Positions 1 through 7,518 are shown, numbered from the stretch's first letter. The stretch: DNA of 12,995 bases from DATKWV01 sp035529405 (GCA_035529405.1 DATKWV010000034.1:1-12995); one strand, 5' to 3'. Translations and numbers: made by a program. The notes: generated from the letters alone by a model not told the origin.

Positions 1-1050
1 GCCGGCAAACATTATGATCTCAGCAATGAAAGGTTCTGACTGATTACTTGAAGGGTATACACCTTGTAAAGCTATGATATGGTTGATGCCAAGCCACGGC
101 TGCATGTTGTCATGATTTTGAGGTATTACAGGCTTTGCAACCCAGTTGTCTCCGTCCCATGTAATCAGGTCTCCGGGATTTGTAGCGGGATTCAGGCCGA
201 TGGTAAAGTCAATATTATTTACATCAATCGGTGGAATTCCTGTGTATACACCATCACCGTCAATGCCGGGCTGTCCCTGCGGTCCTTCCGGTCCCAGTGG
301 CCCTTCCGGTCCTATCGGTCCTTCCGGCCCTACAGGCCCTTCCGGTCCTGTCAGCCCGATTCCTTGTGGTCCTTGTGGTCCTTGCGGTCCTATCGGTCCC
401 TGTGGTCCTATTGGTCCTTCCGGTCCTACAGGCCCTTCCGGACCAATCGGTCCTTCCGGTCCTTGTGGTCCTTCCGGCCCTATCGGTCCTTCCGGTCCTA
501 TTGGTCCTATTGGTCCTTGTGGTCCTATCGGTCCTGGTTCTCCCGGATCGCCTTTTTCACCTTTTTCGACGGTATTTGAGAATTCGACCCAGTCGAGTTT
601 GCATGTGGAGCCATTTTCCTTTGTAATAACTATATACAGATCGTGAACACCTGTTATATAGTCGATAGCAGTTTTGCTTACTTCGCTGGTATGAACGTTA
701 CCGGCCTGCTGGACTTGAAGCTCGGCTGCGAGGTCACCGTCAATGGCATCCAACCTGACCTCAATAATAACATTCGGATCATTTCCCAGCACCGCAATGT
801 TGGCAGTAAATGTGTTGTAATACATCTCCTGGCCAAAATCGAGTTGCTGATAATAGAGCCATGCACCTTCTCTAACAATGTTTACAACATCCGAATTAAA
901 GCCGCTTGCGCCCTGTGCGTCGTCACAGTATTCTGCTTCCAGACGAAAAGCAAAATCGTCTGCTTTTAGCAATGGCGCGTTTAAAAGCATGACTAAAGAA
1001 ATGACCAGAAAAACATTAAATAGACTTTTAACACTCCTGCTATAATTCAT
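1..1050 (-). CDS. Secreted CBM6 / collagen-like / tail-collar protein, 3' end outside window
   Basis: The frame is open from an ATG at 1050 to base 1, giving 350 residues without a stop, so the C-terminus lies beyond the window. The start is preceded by an AAAGGG/AGGG Shine-Dalgarno stretch, and an in-frame TAG lies two codons upstream. Residues 1-30 form a signal peptide: basic N-end, hydrophobic core, then LKA before DD. Residues about 35-158 resemble a CBM6 carbohydrate-binding domain, with LEAEY near the start, EGAWLYYQ, VIIEVRLDA, and GVHDLYIVITK followed by KLDWVEF at the end. Residues 164-267 are Gly-X-Y collagen triplets, mostly GPE, GPI and GPQ. Residues about 316-350 (NMQPWLGINHIIALQG, then EPFIAEIIMFAG) match the start of phage tail collar proteins of the MdpB type. 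I infer an exported, trimeric, fibre-like surface protein that binds glycans. The domain calls rest on motif recognition, not on a profile search. Confidence 0.85.
   Translation of the reverse strand, partial: MNYSRSVKSLFNVFLVISLVMLLNAPLLKADDFAFRLEAEYCDDAQGASGFNSDVVNIVREGAWLYYQQLDFGQEMYYNTFTANIAVLGNDPNVIIEVRLDAIDGDLAAELQVQQAGNVHTSEVSKTAIDYITGVHDLYIVITKENGSTCKLDWVEFSNTVEKGEKGDPGEPGPIGPQGPIGPIGPEGPIGPEGPQGPEGPIGPEGPVGPEGPIGPQGPIGPQGPQGPQGIGLTGPEGPVGPEGPIGPEGPLGPEGPQGQPGIDGDGVYTGIPPIDVNNIDFTIGLNPATNPGDLITWDGDNWVAKPVIPQNHDNMQPWLGINHIIALQGVYPSSNQSEPFIAEIIMFAG
250..561 (-). repeat. Collagen-coding 9-bp tandem repeat (about 34 Gly-X-Y triplets)
   Basis: Degenerate 9-bp units of the form GGNCCNNNN encode 22 Gly-X-Y triplets, then a lone Gly-Ile pair at 358-363, then 12 more triplets. 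X is nearly always Pro; Y is Glu, Ile, Gln, Val or Leu. The Gly-Ile pair breaks triplet phase by one residue. Because GGNCC reads Gly-Pro on either strand, the plus strand also shows a spurious Gly-Pro-rich frame. Repeat number could vary by slippage. Confidence 0.9.
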
Positions 1051-1136
1051 ACCCTACCCTTTCAATAAAATGAATTGCATTAAGTTTCTGTTTCGAGGAA
1101 TCAATTAAGCGTGCACCGCCTCTTCCGCTATAGGTA

Positions 1137-1165
1137 ATTATAAAGGCCATTATATAAAATGTCAA
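1137..1165 (-). promoter_or_regulatory. Perfect-consensus sigma-70 promoter for the collagen-like gene
   Basis: On the minus strand TTGACA (1165-1160) and TATAAT (1142-1137) are separated by exactly 17 bp, and both hexamers match the consensus at all six bases. Transcription would start near 1130, leaving a leader of about 80 nt before the ATG at 1050. The flanks are AT-rich. A perfect match suggests strong constitutive expression if a housekeeping sigma factor of this type is used. I see no obvious operator. Confidence 0.75.
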
Positions 1166-1271
1166 TTAAAAAATCAGGGATAAATACCAATCCAGCGCGA
1201 AATGCTCTCTCTCTGCCTATAATTTCATATGCAAGCAGTAAACAAGACAGGAACGGGGCACGGCGGCGGGA

Positions 1272-2246
1272 CTAAACAGGAGTGTAAAAAATTCGGCCTG
1301 CCTTGCGGCGGGAACGGATAAGGCGCTGCTTTTGTAGATGGGATATGTATTTCAAGACCTCAAGGCGGTTTATACCAAGGCCGGCAGATATGTCAATAAG
1401 ACTGCAGGGGCGGCGCTTCAGCATCGATAACAGCAGTTGCATTTTTTTGTTGGCTGGGAGGTTTTCTGTCTTGCGCAGTTTCCCGGGTTTACGGCTGGCT
1501 TGAAAATCAGCAACGACCTGGCAGTTATCGCCCAGTCTGGCAGCTATGGCTTGCAGGGTGCGCGCGGCCACCCTTTTTATGCCGGCGTCAGCGGTCGGGC
1601 GAACCGCAGTGTTCAGCTGGACCTTATCAGGGCGGATACGTTCGATTGCGGCTTTGATTTTTGCGATTTGAGCATTGTCGGTATTGAGGCCCTGCACGAA
1701 AAAGACCTCAAGCCAGATTTGGCCGGTAAACTCGGCGCGGAATTGGCACAGGCCGGTAATGAGCTTTTCGAGGGTGAGATTCTTATGCGGCCGATTAATT
1801 TTTTCAAAGACCTGCTGGTCGCCGGCATCGAGAGACGGTAATACCACGTCGGCCCCGGCACAATCGACGCGGACGTCTTTTCGGTAAAGCAAGGTGCCGT
1901 TGGTCAAAACGGCTACAGGTATATCGGTAATTTTTTTTATAGCATCTATGAACCGGCCCAGCAGGGAATTCAGGGCAGGCTCACCTGAGCCGCTTATGGT
2001 AATAAAGTCGGCCTTTACGCCCTGATTGAGTCTTTTTTTCAACTGCCGGATGACCGGCGCTACAGGGACATAGGGGCGGCGCCGAATGGTTTTGCGGGTG
2101 GTTCTGCCCAATTGGCAATACACACAGTCCAGGCAGCAAACCTTAAAGGGTACAATATCGACCCCCAGACTAAGTCCGAGGCGCCGGGAAGGCACCGGCC
2201 CGAACAGGTAACTTTTTTCTTCAGCCAGTTTGTTACCCTCGCACAA
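1272..2246 (-). CDS. Radical SAM protein, COG0731 type
   Basis: A 324-residue protein of the COG0731 family (Fe-S oxidoreductases related to wybutosine-synthesis and NifB/MoaA-like enzymes); its substrate is not known to me. FGPVPSRRLGLSLGVDIVPF at residues 15-34 is the family's typical opening. The [4Fe-4S] ligands are Cys37, Cys41 and Cys44 in the canonical CX3CX2C spacing. SGSGEPAL and VLTNGTLL follow in the barrel. Residues about 265-324 look like a winged helix (LIDISAGLGINRLEVLKYIS), which could bind nucleic acid. It is the last gene of the probable operon and overlaps kdsA by 14 bp. The start is uncertain: the TTG at 2246 has no good ribosome binding site, while a CTG at 2228 lies 7 nt after GAGGG and just past the kdsA stop, which would give 318 residues. 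Confidence 0.88.
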   Translation of the reverse strand: MCEGNKLAEEKSYLFGPVPSRRLGLSLGVDIVPFKVCCLDCVYCQLGRTTRKTIRRRPYVPVAPVIRQLKKRLNQGVKADFITISGSGEPALNSLLGRFIDAIKKITDIPVAVLTNGTLLYRKDVRVDCAGADVVLPSLDAGDQQVFEKINRPHKNLTLEKLITGLCQFRAEFTGQIWLEVFFVQGLNTDNAQIAKIKAAIERIRPDKVQLNTAVRPTADAGIKRVAARTLQAIAARLGDNCQVVADFQASRKPGKLRKTENLPANKKMQLLLSMLKRRPCSLIDISAGLGINRLEVLKYISHLQKQRLIRSRRKAGRIFYTPV

Positions 2247-3096
2247 TCTCGAATATTTTCCTGCAGGCTGTCAGCAACTGTTGGAGCCAGTCTATGGGTA
2301 TAACTGAAGCACTATCGGATTTTGCCTTTTGGGGATGTGGATGGACCTCAAGGAAAAGGCCGTTTGCGCCGGCGGCAATTGCAGCTTTCGCCAGGACGGG
2401 GGCCATCTCACGTTGGCCAGCACTGGAATCTCCGAGGCCGCCCGGCTGCTGAGTGCTGTGGGTGGCATCAAAAACCACGGGGCAGTTGAACTGCTGCATA
2501 CTCTTAATGGCTGTCATATCATTGACAAGCCGATTGTAGCCAAAAAATGTGCCCCGCTCGGTAATCATAACTTTTTCGTTCTTGCAGGCACGGACCTTTT
2601 CCACGGCATTTTCCATCTCGGCCGGGGACAGAAACTGACCCTTCTTTACATTTACGGCCCTGCCGGTGCGGGCACAGGCGCAAAGCAAATCCGTCTGCCT
2701 GCACAAAAAAGCCGGCACCTGCAGGCAATCGACAACTTCAGCGACCGCAGGGGCCTGGGCTGGTTCGTGCACGTCGGTTACGACCGGCATACCGGTTTGG
2801 CTGCGGACTTCGGCAAGAATCTGGAGACCCTTTTCAAGACCCGGGCCTCTAAAGCTGGATATGCTGGTGCGATTGGCCTTGTCAAAGCTGGCCTTGAAAA
2901 TTATGCCTATTCCGGTGCGCCGGCCAATATCGAGAAGTCGCTGTGCGATATCCAGACAACTGTCGCGGTCCTCAATGACGCAGGGGCCAGCGATTACGAA
3001 CATCGGGCCGGCCAGGCCGACTTCGACTACGTGCTCGACGGCGGCTAAACCGCTGCCGGCGTCGCCCAGGCCGATTGTAAACTTAGCTTTACTCAT
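2233..3096 (-). CDS. kdsA: 3-deoxy-8-phosphooctulonate synthase (Kdo-8-P synthase)
   Basis: A 287-residue cytoplasmic enzyme that condenses phosphoenolpyruvate with arabinose 5-phosphate to Kdo 8-phosphate, the committed step to the LPS inner-core sugar Kdo. Visible motifs are AGPCVIE (36-42), FKASFDKANRTS (67-78), TDVHEP (107-112), PAFLCRQTDLL, VKKGQFL, TERGTFFGYNRLV, DATHSTQQPGG (210-220) and LEVHPHPQKAKSDS. By analogy with the Aquifex enzyme, Cys39, His213, Glu250 and Asp261 are the four metal ligands. The Cys (Asn in E. coli KdsA) makes this the metal-dependent class. The N-terminus carries roughly 25 residues more than the Aquifex protein, with a Gly-rich stretch near residues 9-16. It starts 26 bp after the lipid kinase gene ends and overlaps the radical SAM gene, so the three are probably cotranscribed. 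Kdo synthesis indicates an outer membrane. Confidence 0.96.
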   Translation of the reverse strand: MSKAKFTIGLGDAGSGLAAVEHVVEVGLAGPMFVIAGPCVIEDRDSCLDIAQRLLDIGRRTGIGIIFKASFDKANRTSISSFRGPGLEKGLQILAEVRSQTGMPVVTDVHEPAQAPAVAEVVDCLQVPAFLCRQTDLLCACARTGRAVNVKKGQFLSPAEMENAVEKVRACKNEKVMITERGTFFGYNRLVNDMTAIKSMQQFNCPVVFDATHSTQQPGGLGDSSAGQREMAPVLAKAAIAAGANGLFLEVHPHPQKAKSDSASVIPIDWLQQLLTACRKIFEIVRG

Positions 3097-3122
3097 TTCA
3101 TTAATTACCGGGGTACCAAAAG

Positions 3123-4067
3123 TTATCCCAAAGCCCTGATAATTCGGGTTCTAATACCGGCAGGCTTTGCTCCTTCGGGAACAATAATTTTTACGGCCTG
3201 TGGTATGACCTTAATCTCCACGGGCAGGCTGGGCCCGGGGTCACCATCGATTTGGGTTTCTATACCCTCTGTGGTGCTGCTGACCGATATCGTTTTGCCC
3301 TGGCGGTAAATAACATCCTTGCTGCCGGCGTGCCGCTTGGCAACTGTCATTGCCGAATGTTTAAGCAGATGCAGCCTGCTGCTGCAGTTATAAATACACA
3401 CGTCCAGCAGGCCGTCACCGAAATCGGCAAAGTGCAGTATCTGAAGGCCTACGGCATATCTTGATATATTGCCCACAAAAACCAGTCCGCGGCCGTTGAA
3501 AATTTCCTGGCCGTCTATTTCGACACGCATTTTCGGGAAGTCGTAATTGCAGAATGTCCGCCAGATGGGCCAGAAATACGCAAGGTGGTCTATATGTCCC
3601 TGTCGCTGGCGGCTGACTAATTCTACCACCCTGCCGTCAAAACCGAAGCCGGCGATGGAGGTAAAGCACCTGCCGTTTGCACTTCCCAAATCCAGCGGTC
3701 GTACATACGCCGTCTCGAACGTGGCAATCAGTGTCTTTAGCTTTTCGTCGAACCCTAATTCGTTCGCCAGAAGATTCTCGGTTCCGCACGGCACTATGAA
3801 CAGGGGCTTGTCACTGCCCTCCAGGCCGTGAGCAACTTCCCGGACCGTGCCGTCACCTCCGACAGCGACCACAAGCGAGCAATCATAATCGACCGCGGCG
3901 TCGGTGGCCAGCTCGCAGATATTCTCCAGAGAAGTTGTGAGGCTTGTTCTTACCTCGAATTTTCTTCTCCTGAGATAATGTTCGAACTGGCGGCCGATGA
4001 GTTTACTGCTGTTGGCTCCGGCACCGGGGTTGATAATATAGGCTATATAACCGTCATCGGGTTTCAT
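3123..4067 (-). CDS. Diacylglycerol kinase-like lipid kinase (DagK/YegS/LCB5 family)
   Basis: A 314-residue member of the diacylglycerol kinase catalytic-domain family, which phosphorylates the hydroxyl of a lipid such as diacylglycerol, a sphingoid base or another membrane lipid, using a nucleoside triphosphate. The nucleotide-binding signature GGDGT is at residues 70-74, preceded by VVAVG. INPGAG at 12-17 stands in for the usual NPxSG, and PCGTENLLA follows at 93-101. The C-terminal half shows the expected two-domain fold signature: DLGSANGRCFTSIAGFGFDG, then a beta-rich part with DGDPG near residue 275. No signal peptide or membrane segment is evident. The gene sits 37 bp after the CYTH gene and 26 bp before kdsA, which suggests a role in envelope lipid metabolism. 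The true lipid substrate cannot be read from sequence. Confidence 0.9.
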   Translation of the reverse strand: MKPDDGYIAYIINPGAGANSSKLIGRQFEHYLRRRKFEVRTSLTTSLENICELATDAAVDYDCSLVVAVGGDGTVREVAHGLEGSDKPLFIVPCGTENLLANELGFDEKLKTLIATFETAYVRPLDLGSANGRCFTSIAGFGFDGRVVELVSRQRQGHIDHLAYFWPIWRTFCNYDFPKMRVEIDGQEIFNGRGLVFVGNISRYAVGLQILHFADFGDGLLDVCIYNCSSRLHLLKHSAMTVAKRHAGSKDVIYRQGKTISVSSTTEGIETQIDGDPGPSLPVEIKVIPQAVKIIVPEGAKPAGIRTRIIRALG

Positions 4068-4104
4068 TTTTCATCTACCGTTTTCTTTCAAGTGTCCTGG
4101 TTTG

Positions 4105-4632
4105 TTACCCTCGGTGGTTTTGTTCAATCAGACAGGCGTAACTTTGCGGTATATGCGGCAAATGGCCAAGGCCCAAATTGCGCTGTACCGCGGCAATGCT
4201 TTGGCTGTCGGGGCCTTCGACTTCAACGAAACTGCCAAGCTGGGGCAGCCGGTCCAGTGCTACCTCACAACCTGCGATGCGCCAAAGCCGCCTTTTCTTC
4301 TCGACAACCGTCGCAGATGTATATCCCAGCGCCGAAAGCAGGTCGGTCAGCGCATCGGAATCACTTATTTCAATCTCAATTTCGCGCCTTTTCTTGAAAT
4401 CGTTCTTCTCTTTTGCGCCCTTGTAAGTGAGTTTTGTTGTCTTTCGGTCGCATGTAGTCTGACATCGCAAACGCAGGCACATATCGCCGTTTGTAAGGCT
4501 GCGGCGGCAGTCGTCAAAATAATAATCCTTCTGAAAATACTCGCCGACAAATTCAGCGCCAAGGTCGGTGAGCCTGCGCTCTATGTCGTCAAATGAATCG
4601 ACCTTCAGTTTTGCTTCGATTTCAGTGGCCAT
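4105..4632 (-). CDS. CYTH-domain protein (class IV adenylate cyclase / triphosphatase family)
   Basis: A 175-residue triphosphate tunnel enzyme. The family-defining ExExK is Glu4-Ile-Glu6-Ala-Lys8. Charged tunnel strands follow: CLRLR (52-56), TKLTYKG (66-72), KRREIEIEI (81-89), EKKRRLW (111-117), ALDRL (125-129) and FVEVEG (135-140). CYTH enzymes either make cAMP from ATP (CyaB type) or hydrolyse thiamine triphosphate or inorganic polyphosphate; these activities cannot be separated here. Length is typical for the stand-alone domain. The ATG at 4632 has no clear Shine-Dalgarno sequence (ATTAACCT precedes it). It is the first gene of the run CYTH, lipid kinase, kdsA, radical SAM. A link to lipid phosphorylation is only positional. 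The name cyaB is sometimes given to such genes, but I do not assign it. Confidence 0.88.
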   Translation of the reverse strand: MATEIEAKLKVDSFDDIERRLTDLGAEFVGEYFQKDYYFDDCRRSLTNGDMCLRLRCQTTCDRKTTKLTYKGAKEKNDFKKRREIEIEISDSDALTDLLSALGYTSATVVEKKRRLWRIAGCEVALDRLPQLGSFVEVEGPDSQSIAAVQRNLGLGHLPHIPQSYACLIEQNHRG

Positions 4633-4649
4633 AGGTTAATTTACTATTT

Positions 4650-4670
4650 TCTATTGACTATTGTCTATTG
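4650..4670. repeat. Three 7-bp tandem units (WCTATTG) upstream of the CYTH gene
   Basis: TCTATTG, ACTATTG and TCTATTG lie head to tail in the 118-bp gap between leuS and the CYTH gene, with degenerate copies on both sides (CTATTTT before, CTACTAC after). They sit 18-38 bp upstream of the CYTH start on the minus strand, within the expected promoter or leader. This could be simple slippage or a regulatory repeat. Confidence 0.6.
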
Positions 4671-4713
4671 CTACTACTGTTGTTACTTGATACGGTTTAC
4701 ATGCGAATTGACC

Positions 4714-4738
4714 CAAAATAAACGTGCGCATGCACCGT
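4714..4738 (-). terminator. Possible terminator after leuS
   Basis: On the minus strand, just after the leuS stop, GTGC-ATGC-GCAC can pair (extendable by two pairs across a bulged base) and is followed by TTTATTTT at 4721-4714. The stem is short, so this is a weak candidate. If real, it separates leuS from the CYTH-to-radical-SAM operon. Confidence 0.35.
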
Positions 4739-4750
4739 ACCTCTTACAGT

Positions 4751-7315
4751 TTAGACGACTATATTCACCAGCCGGGACTTAACAACGATAATCTTTTTGG
4801 GTTCCCTGCCGGCCATTGCCGCCGCTACTTTGTGCATAGACAGGGCCTTCTGTTTTATCTGTTCTTCGTCGGCATCGGCGGGCACAACTATTCTGTCCCT
4901 TATTTTACCGTTGACCTGTACGGCAAGCTCAACCTCTTTTTCCTCTATAAGCGCCTTATCGTACCGCGGCCAGGCTTCGTACGCAAGTGTCTGATTGTGG
5001 CCCAGCCGTTCCCACAGCTCTTCGGCTATATGGGGCGCAAAAGGCGCCAGGAGTAAAACGAATTTCTCTACAACGGCTTTTGGTCTGAATTGCTGCCTGA
5101 TGAGATGGTTTGCAAAAATCATCATCGCACTTATTGCCGTATTAAAGCTGAAAGTTTCGATGTCGTCACCGACCTTTTTTATTGTCTGATTTAACAGCCG
5201 CAACGTATCCTCATCAGCGTCGGTTTGTTTTACGGATTCTGCAACTTGGCCTGTATCTGCGTTAATAATAATGCGCCAGGCTTTCTGCAGAAACCTGTAC
5301 ACACCCTCGACGCCCTGCATATTCCAGGGCTTGACCGCTTCCAGAGGCCCCATAAACATTTCGTAAAGGCGCATCGAATCTGCACCGTAGTCAACAATAA
5401 CGCGGTCGGGATTGACTATGTTGCCGCGGGACTTACTCATTTTCTGGCCATCCTGGCCGAGAATCATACCCTGGTTGACGAGTTTATAAAACGGCTCTTT
5501 GGTGCTGACATAACCGAGGTCGTAAAGGAGCTTATGCCAGAACCGGGAGTACAAAAGATGCAGGACGGCGTGCTCTGCGCCTCCAATGTACAAATCAACG
5601 CCGTTGGGGCTCATCCAGTATTTTTCCTTTGCCGGGTCGCAGGGGGACTGTTCGTTATCAGGGTCGATGTATCTGAGGTAATACCAGCAGCTTCCCGCCC
5701 ATTGGGGCATGGTATTGGTTTCGCGCATTGCTGTTGAGCCGTCGGGATGTTTAACATTCACCCACTTATCGATACCGGCAAGCGGCGACAGGCCCGTGCC
5801 CGCAGGCTTGTAATTCTTTACTTCCGGCAATGTAAGCGGTAAATCACTTTCCGAAAGCGCCTCAACAGTGCCGTCTTTCTTATGCAGCAGGGGAAACGGC
5901 TCACCCCAGTATCGCTGCCTGCTGAAAAGCCAGTCTCGCAGCTTGTAGTTGACGGCCTTGCGGCCTTTACCTTCCTGCGTGAGGTAGTCGGTGATTTGCT
6001 CTTTGAATTCGGCAGTTGACAAGCCGTTGAACGGGCCTGAGTTAATCGCCCTGCCGTGTTCTGCGAAACAGAGTTTGCCGGCCCTGACAAGCTGGGCGGC
6101 CTGGGTGTCCGCAGGCTCGACAACGGGAATAATCGGCAGGCCGAATTTTTCTGCAAATTCAAAATCCCTTTCGTCGTGAGCAGGCACGGCCATAATAGCG
6201 CCTGTACCGTAGCTTATCAGTACGTAGTCACTTATCCAGATGGGTATTTTCTGGTCGTTTACGGGATTTACGGCATAAGCACCTGTAAAGACGCCGGTTT
6301 TTTCCTTTGCTAAGTCGGTTCGGTCAAGGTCGCTTTTGCGAGCCGCCTGCTGGCGATATTTGCTAACCGCCTCTTTTCTGTCATCGGTTGTAATCATATC
6401 CACCAATTCAAGTTCAGGTGCGAACACCATATAAGTAGCACCAAAAAGCGTATCCGGCCTGGTCGTGAATACCCAAAGATGCCAGTGGCAATTTTCTATT
6501 TCAAATTTGACGTTGGCCCCGATGCTTTTTCCTATCCAGTCGGTCTGGAGTTTTTTTATTGATTCGGGCCAATCGACAAGCTGAAGGTCCTCAATGAGCC
6601 TGTCGGCGTATTCAGTTATTTTCAGCATCCACTGGCGCATAGGCTTTCTTATTACGGGATGGCCGCCCCGCTCACTGAGGCCTGCCACCACTTCTTCGTT
6701 TGCCAGGACCGTCCCAAGCGCAGGACACCAGTTTACAGGCACTTCGGCTTCATAGGCCAGGCGATTATCGTCTATGAACTTCTGCCTTTGGGAGGCGTTC
6801 AATCCTTCGGGAATCGGTAACTGCTCGATTGGCCTGGCTTTGCGCTGGCTGCGGTCGTAAAAGCTGTTAAAAAACTTCAGGAAAATCCACTGCGTCCACC
6901 TGTAGTAGGCGGTGTCGGTTGTATTTACCTCCCTGTCCCAGTCATAGCTGAAGCCCAGAGACTTGATTTGCTTGCGCATGTTCTCTATGTTCTTTGCGGT
7001 GGTTGTCCGGGGGGCTGTGCCGGTGCTGACGGCATACTGCTCTGCCGGCAGCCCGAACGCATCCCAGCCCATAGGATGCAGCACGTTAAAGCCCTTCATT
7101 CGCTTATACCGGGCAACTATATCACTTGCGGTATATCCTTCCGGATGCCCGACATGAAGACCTGCGGCACTGGGATACGGAAACATATCCAGCACATAGT
7201 ATTTAGGCCTTGCCTTATCGAGGTCCTCGGCCCTAAAGGTTTTGTTGTGCTGCCAGTATTGCTGCCATTTTTTTTCAATTCGCTCGAAACTGTACAAACC
7301 TTCTTTGGCACACAT
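4751..7315 (-). CDS. leuS: Leucyl-tRNA synthetase
   Basis: A full-length 854-residue class I aminoacyl-tRNA synthetase that charges tRNA-Leu with leucine in the cytoplasm; the size is close to the usual bacterial enzyme. PYPSAAGLHVGHPEGY contains the HIGH-type motif (HVGH, residues 54-57), followed by GFNVLHPMGWDAFGLPAEQYA. The CP1 editing domain shows TTRPDTLFGATY (residues 284-295) and GTGAIMAVPAHDERD (370-384), with the conserved Asp that excludes leucine. RDWLFSRQRYWGEP (460-473) and the KMSKS motif (625-629, within GQKMSKSRGN) complete the catalytic site. The C-terminal part has the anticodon-binding helical bundle and the small tRNA-binding tail. AAGGAG lies 13 nt before the ATG, a somewhat long spacing. 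The gene is transcribed away from the TPR-glycosyltransferase gene. Confidence 0.98.
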   Translation of the reverse strand: MCAKEGLYSFERIEKKWQQYWQHNKTFRAEDLDKARPKYYVLDMFPYPSAAGLHVGHPEGYTASDIVARYKRMKGFNVLHPMGWDAFGLPAEQYAVSTGTAPRTTTAKNIENMRKQIKSLGFSYDWDREVNTTDTAYYRWTQWIFLKFFNSFYDRSQRKARPIEQLPIPEGLNASQRQKFIDDNRLAYEAEVPVNWCPALGTVLANEEVVAGLSERGGHPVIRKPMRQWMLKITEYADRLIEDLQLVDWPESIKKLQTDWIGKSIGANVKFEIENCHWHLWVFTTRPDTLFGATYMVFAPELELVDMITTDDRKEAVSKYRQQAARKSDLDRTDLAKEKTGVFTGAYAVNPVNDQKIPIWISDYVLISYGTGAIMAVPAHDERDFEFAEKFGLPIIPVVEPADTQAAQLVRAGKLCFAEHGRAINSGPFNGLSTAEFKEQITDYLTQEGKGRKAVNYKLRDWLFSRQRYWGEPFPLLHKKDGTVEALSESDLPLTLPEVKNYKPAGTGLSPLAGIDKWVNVKHPDGSTAMRETNTMPQWAGSCWYYLRYIDPDNEQSPCDPAKEKYWMSPNGVDLYIGGAEHAVLHLLYSRFWHKLLYDLGYVSTKEPFYKLVNQGMILGQDGQKMSKSRGNIVNPDRVIVDYGADSMRLYEMFMGPLEAVKPWNMQGVEGVYRFLQKAWRIIINADTGQVAESVKQTDADEDTLRLLNQTIKKVGDDIETFSFNTAISAMMIFANHLIRQQFRPKAVVEKFVLLLAPFAPHIAEELWERLGHNQTLAYEAWPRYDKALIEEKEVELAVQVNGKIRDRIVVPADADEEQIKQKALSMHKVAAAMAGREPKKIIVVKSRLVNIVV

Positions 7316-7428
7316 CTGCTTTGGCTGTCTCCTTTACGATACCACGATACGATGAACATCCACAAACCATACGCGGCCGGCGGCTTTGGGGTGACATAAC
7401 CAGGTTCGGTGCCGCTTATAAAACAATT

Positions 7429-7457
7429 ATTATAGCATAAGGTAAATACGGCGTAAA
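7429..7457 (-). promoter_or_regulatory. Probable leuS promoter with extended -10
   Basis: On the minus strand TTTACG (7457-7452; 4 of 6 to TTGACA) and TATAAT (7434-7429) are 17 bp apart, and TG one base before the -10 makes an extended TGnTATAAT. The start would be near 7422, giving a leuS leader of about 105 nt that carries the AAGGAG. I looked for a T-box in this leader and could not recognise one. Confidence 0.6.
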
Positions 7458-7518
7458 ATCCATTAAAATTCAGGTTTTGGCTGTTGATAGGGTTCAACTG
7501 GGCCTGTATGATGCCGGT

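Noticed and set aside
79..646. Plus-strand frames rich in Gly-Pro or Arg/Ser/Phe across the collagen repeat
   Set aside because: GGNCC reads Gly-Pro on either strand, so these are mirror images. The minus frame has the signal peptide, CBM6-like domain, ribosome binding site and promoter.
2329..3048. Long plus-strand frame opposite kdsA
   Set aside because: Antisense shadow of a clearly conserved enzyme; no recognisable domains.
3828..4596. Plus-strand frames opposite the lipid kinase and CYTH genes
   Set aside because: Shadows; the minus frames carry intact GGDGT and ExExK motifs.
7316..7422. T-box or other riboswitch in the leuS leader
   Set aside because: No specifier loop, T-box sequence or terminator recognised; the leader of about 105 nt is too short for a standard T-box.
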